Shown: positions 57,090-64,000 of the stretch, in pieces | Layout of the letters: every line of letters begins with the position of its first letter | Numbering within the stretch: position 1 is the stretch's first letter | Source of the DNA: Iris pallida | Taxonomy: Eukaryota; Streptophyta; Magnoliopsida; Asparagales; Iridaceae | NCBI GenBank assembly: GCA_029216955.1 | Contig: JANAVB010002199.1 | Span: 12,104,585 to 12,168,584, forward strand | Direction: 5' to 3' | DNA length: 64,000 nt | The notes under the pieces: model-generated | The model's database searches: none | What the model was told of the DNA's origin: nothing | The model's input: only the letters and a program-made list of their open reading frames with translations | Program-made: the position numbers and the translations under genes

Positions 57090-57650
57090 TTTTTTTTGCA
57101 GATTTAGCGACGTTTACCGACGTCCACCGATGTACGTTTGCGTCGATAAACGTCGGTAAATCTGGAAAATTTTCCAGTGTACCGACGTTTACCGACGTCC
57201 TTATACGTTAGAGAAAGTCGGTAAACGTCGGTGCACGTCGGTAATCATCCCAGGAATTATCGACATTTACTGACATTTTAAACGACGGTAAACGTCGGTA
57301 AATTCCCAGGATTTTACCGACGTGTAGCGACTTTGAACACGTTGCTAAACCACCGACGACACGACGACAATCGTCGGTAAATTCCTAGGTTTTTACCGAC
57401 GCGTAGCGACGTTATAAACGTCGCTAATCCACCGACGACACGACGATGGACGTCGGTAATATACCGACGTATATATATGTCGGTAAACGTCGGTATTTGC
57501 GACGTTTGGCGATGTTTTGAAGATCAGCGACTTACATTTCCGCGACAAGCCCAAAACGTCAGTAATTGCGTCCGTAAATATTTTTAGCGACGCAATTTTT
57601 CGTTTTAGCGACGTCTTAAGGTGTCGCTAAAACGACTTATTCTGGTAGTG
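57090..57650 (+). repeat. Right terminal inverted repeat and subterminal repeats of CACTA
   Basis: Dense direct and inverted copies of ACGTCGGTAAA / TTTACCGACGT (57110-57500) followed by TAGCGACG copies and the end CTTATTCTGGTAGTG. The left end mainly has the TAGCGACG form. Confidence 0.85.
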
Positions 57651-57682
57651 ATGATTATATAGACTAGAGTTTTAAAAATAAC

Positions 57683-57711
57683 CTTGAAAGGTGTATCCAA
57701 CTTTTATCCAT
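57683..57711 (-). pseudogene. First exon of the older CACTA transposase, split off by the nested CACTA
   Basis: The minus strand ATG at 57711 encodes MDKSWIHLS, the usual start of tnp2-type proteins (MDKSWM...), then a donor GTTATT. The rest of the gene lies 34.7 kb away at 22825 and below, because the CACTA at 22911-57650 sits in the intron. Confidence 0.65.
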
Positions 57712-58201
57712 GATGTCTCTATTTTGCTTGGGGATCCTCTTTAACTCTAATCTAGAATTCTACGAATATATTTTTAAAATAATGAAAAATTATGATAATA
57801 ATAATAATAATACAATACATTTGCTACAACAAAAATTTGGATATGAAGGACACAGAGAACGAAATCATACTCACAAAGTAGTAAAAGATATTCGCTATTC
57901 TTCCAAAATTTACTTGACCAACTACTTGAAGTCTTAAATATAGTCACTATAACAACAACAGAAGGAAGAAAGAAAATACATTTCAAGAGGAATCCATTTG
58001 CAGTCTGTAAACACCTAATCCATTAACAACACCATACAAAACAATAGAATTCAAATTATTGGAAAGAAGATCCTGGAGATAATGTTTATCACAAATTGCA
58101 ATTTACCGAATGTACTAAAATATTGCTTATGTGCACAAATCCAGTCAGACAGACACACAAATGTAGAGCTCCAATAGTAACTCAAATTTTTCCTCTGTAT
58201 T

Positions 58202-58245
<44 letters not shown>

Positions 58246-58680
58246 AGCTATCAAATAAAGCCTCCCCCATACTCTTATGTGCTCCAGAATGTGATTAAAT
58301 TATTAAACAATCTGTTATGAGAAAAAAAAAAGTGGATGATATGGTGTCCTCTTGTTGAACGAGCTTTATGCTATGCTTCCCACGTTTGATCCTAACCAAG
58401 ATCATGTTTTCTTGTCTAACATCTCTACTACACTTGATATCCCCTCCTCCCCCCCCCAAAAAAAAAGAGAGACACAAAATAGCACATGCACTCAAACAGT
58501 TCATCAAGCTTTTTAACTGATCATAGCCATGACCATACCAGTGCCATTAATTTGCTAGTGTTAAAGAGAAAGAGGCCCTTAAAATGGCAGACAAGAAGGA
58601 CTAAAATAGCTAAAATTCTGGGATAGGGGTTTTGTTATTGTCATGTAGCCATCGTCATTTTTTAGCTTAATCAATCAAAC
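57712..58680. other. Non-coding stretch; includes (TA)n at 58206-58240
   Basis: Probably the 5' flank and missing end of the older CACTA plus unassigned sequence. I see no gene, and the expected TAGTG terminus with ATTTACGG-type subterminal repeats is not present. Confidence 0.5.
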
Positions 58681-59671
58681 TGGTATGCTGTCGTAGACAC
58701 CCAAAAATAAAACCTTTACTCTTAAAATTATATGTAGAAGTAAGAGTAAGGATCGATCCCACGGAGAGTAATTAGTATAATTTTATGCTATGTGAACAAG
58801 GATGGGGGAAGAGAGTTTTGAATATGATAAAAGAAAATTTAAGAAGTGCTAAAAACAATTAAGTACTAAAATAAATCAAAGAAACAAATATTGGACTCAG
58901 TTAACATTCACCATTGGAATATTAAAATTGATCATCGATGCAAGCATAAATTAACTCATACTTTGAATATTCACCGTTGGAAATACCTTCCTATCTCTCT
59001 TAGGCTTAGTTAATTAAAAACAAGCGATCTAATTAAGTTTAATTACTAAATAATCTAAGACAAGTGCTAAAGATTTAATCTAGCAATTTTTTAAAGAACC
59101 AAGAGATCGATGAAGCAAAATAACACAAGCGCAAACGGTTGCATTTAGTTTTGTCAAAAGTTTTTATCCTAAGATCTAATAAAACAAAGTAGTTTATTAA
59201 ATTTGGTTGCTTCACAAATTAGAAAAATCAAACAGTTTCAGATTTAATATCTTTTTAAGCATTAGATAGACATAAATAATAAAATAGTAGGCCTCCTAAT
59301 AATTAAAAAATTACGGAGGTGAATAATAAACTATTTTTGTTCACAGCATCTTTGAGCCAACATTAAGCCTGATTTCGTCCATGATGCAGCCTGAATTTTG
59401 AAAAACTCAAAATAAGAAAGTTGTAGCTCTTTGTCTTAGCTTTCCAAATCTTTTTGAATCACTGCAATTACATTTCGGAGGAGAAAGTTATGCCAATTTT
59501 CGTAAAAGATGTCAAAACTGTCCAAAATTACAATTTAGCTCCATTTTGCACTTTGTGTCTCCAATTGCATCCTAAAGCAAAATATAAATATAATGAGTAC
59601 CTTTAGTCATTAAATGAACATAAAATGGTAGACATTAGGGGATAAAAATATAATATTTTATGTTTCCATCA
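58681..59671 (-). repeat. 3' LTR of Athila-like element
   Basis: From near TGCTGTCGTAGACACCC to TTATGTTTCCATCA. It lacks about 320 bp present in the other LTR (62591-62910). The left limit is uncertain by up to 5 bp. Confidence 0.8.
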
Positions 59672-59688
59672 AATACCCCCACACTTAA
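59672..59688 (-). promoter_or_regulatory. Polypurine tract of Athila-like element
   Basis: Minus strand TTAAGTGTGGGGGTATT just before the LTR (TGATGG...), the form usual for Athila elements. Confidence 0.75.
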
Positions 59689-60263
59689 CATTTGTTCGTC
59701 CTCGGATAAAAACACTAATTTTTTTTTTCAAATAACAATCAAGGTTGTAATGCCATAAATAAAGAGTAAACCAAGCTTTTCAAAACTCATAACATATCAT
59801 GAAAATATATTTTTAGACAACTTATAATTACTTAGTAAGTATTTTTACTTGAAGATAGAGTAAACTAAATTGGTAGACCCTCACGGAAATAAACACTCAA
59901 GTCTCAGGTATTTGAAGGGTATGTGTTTCGCTTAAATTCATTCCAAAAGATATGATCTACCATATGCTTGCATATCTTTTCATTCCCCACCACTGAGATT
60001 ACATGCATAACATAAATCATAAGGACTTTTCCTGGGTTGTAACGGAACTTAGGATCAGGTGGGATATATTTGGGAGTGTAGCTCAAAAGCTATCAAAACT
60101 AATGGAGCAAAATAATTTAACTAAAGCACAATATATAAAACATGTAAAATCAATCACTCCATTCAGTAGCTTCTTCAATTTTATTTCAAAGCAATCGACA
60201 TACCCCTTTATTAAAATTTTAGGAGGAATTATGAATATGGATATCAAAAGTAATTTCCTCCAT

Positions 60264-60366
60264 CAATTTTTTTCTCATTACTTCTTCTTCTTTTTCTTTT
60301 CTCTTTTCTCTTTTTATTTTTTTTCATTTCTTTTTTTGTTCTTTTTTTTCTTTCTCTCTTTCTTTT
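60264..60366 (+). repeat. Polypyrimidine tract of about 100 bp
   Basis: Almost pure C/T on the plus strand (purine tract on the element strand) inside the Athila-like interior. The surrounding 59690-61185 shows no coding signal. Confidence 0.85.
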
Positions 60367-61185
60367 AATTTTTTAACAATAATGGAACTCGATAATTTGA
60401 GAATGAAAATATGTAGCCAAACTAAAATTTTAGATACCTCTACACTTATTTTATATACACCCATACATGTCAGAATGCTCTACTAGCTTTCCGGCTTGGG
60501 TAAAGATTTTTTTTTAGGTTAAAACTTGTAATGTGGGTTCACAAAAATAAAAGTAATAAGGCTCAAAGGGGTTCAACCAAATAAAAAATAATTTCATGGT
60601 AGGTTATTTGGCTTAAGTAGCGTATAACTAAGATGGCCTTAATCATGTTCATATATGCATGTGTCGATGTGACCTCGAAGAGAATCAGAGCAAGTTCTAA
60701 AGAAACAAATTTATGAAAGACTATCTCTCATCAAAGAAAATAGTGAGACTAATGTATCAGTCTAAAGGCTCAAAATCTTACCGATTTTTGTCTACCAAAT
60801 TTAGTCACTACCATCATTAAGAAAAATAATTGAACTAATTAATTCTAAGTTGAAAATAGTACTTATTCAATCATGTTATGAATTTTTGAAACTTTTAAAT
60901 CTCGCTCATGACATACACAACCAAAAATGATTGACAACAACAAAAAACTCCTTTTTTAAAAACTTTTTTTAATATATATTTATTTATTTTGGAAAACCAC
61001 GCATTAAAAAAATAACAAAACATAAATCTCTTCCCATGCACTGAAAACTGACATTATCCCAAATGTAAGGCTAAATGTAAAGAAAAGATAAAAATAAACA
61101 AAAATAAAAAATGCCAGAATAAGAAAAACTCCCCTTGGGTTGCCTTCCAAGAAGCGTCATTGTTTAATATGTCGTTGGCTCGACT

Positions 61186-61875
61186 CTATGCACAGTTGAT
61201 GCAACTATGCAGGGGTTTCAAGTCTGGAGTGATGGCCTGCAAAACAGAGGATAAAGGTCTCTTGTCAGAAATTGGTAATGAAATATAATAAACTTTACCT
61301 GACTGTTGTCTTTTTGTAAAACTATTCAACCCTGCAACAGTTTCCTGCAAATTAATAATCATGACTAACTCCTCATTCTCTTTCTCCTTGTCTCCTGTTG
61401 ACATTACAAGGTATTAGTGGCAACAATCTTCTAGACACATACCAGAATTAGAAGTTTGGTCCGATTGTTGTTCATAGGGATATGGTTGCTTGTACTGATG
61501 GTAACTTGGACGATTTTGAGTTACGAGATTATTTAATTGTGGATTACCGTAGCTAAAATTAACATGATCTATCCACCCTAAGTTGTACGAGTTTAAATAT
61601 GGATCATACTTCATTTGTGATTTTCCAGGAAAACCACATTCTGCATTCACTTGTTCATTTGGCTCATCTTGAAGAGATCAACACATATCAGTTGTATGCC
61701 ATGGTACTAAACAAATCCCACAAGCTATTATTATTTATATGGTGCCTACAACCATTTGATGAATAAGAGAAGTTAAACTAGTAATTTTTTGTTCAAGAGA
61801 AGAAACATTTACCTCATTGACATTCCTAGATGGAAGATCTAGCCAAGCGTCAAATTGTTGAAAATTGGCCGCCAT
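61186..61875 (-). pseudogene. gag: Athila-like gag fragment
   Basis: ATG at 61875 (MAANFQQFDAWLDLPSRN) lies 78 nt beyond the primer site. Stops follow, then a zinc knuckle CX2CX4HX4C (CGICLVPWHTTDMC) near 61735-61690. Next is the segment VNAECGFPGKSQMKYDP, ending NFSYGNPQ near 61530, which is a hallmark stretch of Athila gag after the knuckle. A further frame, 61404-61186, has no motif. The N-terminal capsid region is missing. Confidence 0.65.
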
Positions 61876-61952
61876 ATCCTGTTAAAGACTTTTTTTGGCT
61901 AATAAAAAGAGAATTATAAGATCACTAAAAGCACAAAAATTAACAAAATTAC

Positions 61953-61970
61953 TCCCTAGCAATGGCGCCA
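61953..61970 (-). promoter_or_regulatory. Primer binding site, tRNA-Asp type (Athila-like)
   Basis: Minus strand TGGCGCCATTGCTAGGGA, differing at three positions from the usual Athila primer site (TGGCGCCGTTGCCGGGGA). Confidence 0.75.
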
Positions 61971-61973
61971 AGA

Positions 61974-63281
61974 TGTGCTGTCGTAGACACCCAAAAATAA
62001 AATCTTTACTCCTAAAATTATATGTAGAAGTGAGAGTAAGGATCGATCGCACGGAGAGTAATTAGTATAATTTTATGCTATGTCAACAAGGATGGGGGGA
62101 GAGAGTTTTGAATATGATAAAAGAAAATTTATGAAAAGCTAAAAACAATTAAAGTACTAAAATAAATCAAAGGAACAAATATTGGTCTCAGTCAACATTC
62201 ACCATTGGAATATTAAAATTGATCATCGATGCAAGCATAAATTAACTTATACTTTGAATATTCACCGTTGGAAGTACCTTCTTATCTCTCATATGCTTAG
62301 TTAATTAAAAACAAGCGATCTAATTAACTATAATTACTAAATAATCCAAAACAAGCACTGAAGATTTAATCTAGCAATTTCTTAAAGAACCAAGAGATCG
62401 ATGAAGAAAAACAACACAAGCACAAGCGGTTGTATTTAGTTTTGTCAAAAGTTTTTCTCCTAAGATCTAATAAAACGAAGCAGTTTATTAAATCTTGGTT
62501 TCTTTATAAATTAGAAAAATCAAACAATTACGGATTTGATATCTAATTAAGCAGTAGATCAAAATGAATAATAAACTAGTAGACCTCCTAGTAATTAAAC
62601 AAAACAATCATGAAAATAGACATAGAAAAACATTCAATACTCAAAGTATAAATCAAACAAATAAATACAATTTAGATCTCACAAGTTTATTGATTCCAAG
62701 TCTTCCGTTTCCTTCTACCAACAAGATTTTTAGCCGCACATGTTCATCAAAACTTCAAAAAAAAAGTTTGACAATAAGAAGAAGAGTTGTGTTGTGCTGG
62801 TTCCCTTTTCTCATGATTTTCACCCCTTTTATAACCCTAATGTTATTTGAAGCCCACAATATCTCTCCACAAATCCTCTAAAAGTTACAACCTCTCAAAC
62901 AAAAAAAAAACTAAGTCATAGAACAAGTAGAAAATAGTTATTTTCGTTCCTATTTTTGTTCACAGCATTTTTGACCCAACTTTAAGCCTGATTTTGTCCA
63001 TGATACAGCCTAAATTTCAAAATATGAAAGTTGTAGCTCTTTGTCTTAGCTTTTCAAATCTTTTTTAATCACCTCAATTGCATTTCAGAGGAGAAAGTTA
63101 TGTCCATTTTGGTAAAAGGTGTCAAAACTGTCCAAAATTGCAATTTAGCTCCAGTTTGCACTTTGTGTCTCCAATTGCATCCTAAAGCAAAATATAAATA
63201 TAATAAGTACCTTTAGTCATTAAATAAGCATAAAATGATAGATATTAAGGTATAAAAATATAATATTTTATGTTCTCATCA
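61974..63281 (-). repeat. 5' LTR of Athila-like element (about 1.3 kb)
   Basis: From TGTGCTGTCGTAGACACC to TGTTCTCATCA. It matches 58681-59671 except for an extra segment of about 320 bp (62591-62910) and scattered differences. Confidence 0.8.
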
Positions 63282-64000
63282 CAAACTACTGCATTTGCAG
63301 CCAAATCATTTCTAGAATATGTTTAGGATACTATTTAGCCAACAGGACCAACTCTATGTAGGATTTGTAAAGTCTAGCTTTATAATTCTATCATCTTGCT
63401 TTGTCATATTAATATAGTCTGGTAAGAACTCATTGTTGTATTCATTTCCAGTATAAAGTCTAGCTTTACAATTCTATCATCTTATCATTCGACAGAGATC
63501 CATTTTAAAAGAGATACTGAAATGCCTTCTACCTTCATAATTACCTAATAATACCATTGATGTTCTCTAAGAGAGCCCACGGATACTTGGCACCTAGTTT
63601 TTAAGTATCAGTAAATAATTTACATTACAAACTTGCAAGATAATCCTATCTATGTAACACCTGGAGAAAGACGACTCCTCTGGACACCATATGCTATACA
63701 TAAGGACCCGTGTCCGTAAAAGCAACTCAACAAGTCTATACCTTCATTTATTTGTGCAAAATTTAGAAGAACAATAGAGGGATGGTGCAATCAATGACCA
63801 ATGTTCCCCCACTCCATCCTATTCTATGGAATATAAAACCTACTGTAGAACCATTTATATCAATGAAAACCCTCCTAGTATTCATCCCTTCAACACTAAT
63901 AAATTTACATACTAAGAGGTTGGTGCAAGTGCATGAAATTGGTCTTTGATACGAATGAGACACTAGATGATATGTGATAAGAGACCAATTCATGGGGGTT
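63282..64000. other. Unassigned flank of Athila-like element
   Basis: A short ORF on the minus strand (63993-63763) has no recognisable domain. A phrase GTCTAGCTTTATAATTC recurs about 83 bp apart (63373 and 63456). Nothing else is seen. Confidence 0.4.

Larger units (their letters stand above)
22911..57650 (+). mobile_element. CACTA (En/Spm) transposon, about 7.4 kb, carrying two nested retrotransposons
   Basis: The left end CACTACCAAAATAAGTCA at 22911 and right end CGACTTATTCTGGTAGTG ending at 57650 are inverted copies. Both are flanked by the 3-bp target duplication ATG (22908-22910 and 57651-57653). Subtracting the Tat element (24645-43024) and LARD (43892-52885) with their 5-bp duplications leaves about 7.36 kb, a usual CACTA size. 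It contains subterminal repeat arrays, a 5' leader and intron, a tnp2-type transposase and a second transposase-like gene, all on the plus strand. The host site is an intron of the older CACTA transposase. Confidence 0.9.
58681..63281 (-). mobile_element. Non-autonomous Athila-like Ty3/gypsy element (4.6 kb)
   Basis: LTRs at about 58681-59671 and 61974-63281 are similar. A primer site TGGCGCCATTGCTAGGGA adjoins the right LTR and a polypurine tract AAGTGTGGGGGTATT adjoins the left one, giving minus orientation. A possible TSD is CAAAC at 58676-58680 and 63282-63286, which needs a few extra bases at the left LTR end. The interior of about 2.3 kb keeps only a gag fragment; full Athila elements carry some 8 kb. 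It is a deletion derivative. Confidence 0.8.

Noticed and set aside
63763..63993. 76-aa ORF as a host gene exon
   Set aside because: No recognisable motif, no splice context and no promoter signal.

Overview
The window is a block of transposable elements in a flowering plant genome. I found no ordinary host gene, rRNA or tRNA gene. The plant assignment rests on the element types: CACTA (En/Spm) DNA transposons with tnp2-type transposases, Tat-lineage Ty3/gypsy elements with a second, archaeal-type RNase H and an antisense accessory gene, an Athila-like element with a tRNA-Asp-type primer site, and a large-LTR non-autonomous element (LARD). The background is AT-rich with many (TA)n microsatellites. 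I cannot name the species.

Layout, left to right. (1) 1-5163, minus strand: the 5' part of a chromovirus-like gypsy element (3.36-kb LTR, leader, gag with two zinc knuckles, start of protease), running off the left edge. (2) 5164-16093, plus strand: an old, decayed Tat-lineage element cut by element 1 at its 5' side, with gag-protease, a truncated reverse transcriptase, a minus-strand accessory gene and a 3' LTR. (3) 16094-18290: (TA)n arrays interspersed with fold-back elements and a possible SINE. (4) 18292-22910 plus a tiny exon at 57683-57711, minus strand: an old CACTA transposon. (5) 22911-57650, plus strand: a second CACTA element with matching ends (CACTACC...GGTAGTG) and an ATG target duplication, inserted into an intron of the first. 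It contains (5a) an 18.4-kb Tat element, 24645-43024, minus strand, TSD GTTGT, and (5b) a 9.0-kb LARD, 43892-52885, minus strand, TSD GTGCC. (6) about 58681-63281, minus strand: a short non-autonomous Athila-like element. (7) 63282-64000: nothing recognised.

How the parts work together. In the 18.4-kb Tat element, gag-protease, RT-RNase H-aRNase H and integrase are read leftward from a promoter in the right LTR. An antisense gene (plant-mobile-domain-like region, nuclear localisation signal, coiled coil) is read rightward from its own TATA box. The two units converge on a 320-bp array of hairpins whose stems differ but whose loops share one sequence. The older Tat element at 5164-16093 has the same layout, antisense promoter and related hairpins, so these are lineage traits. 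Each of the four genes in the young Tat element carries one TAG stop, all explicable as C-to-T changes at CAG sites. The LARD shares its LTR ends and an 18-nt leader motif with element 1, which is therefore its probable helper family.
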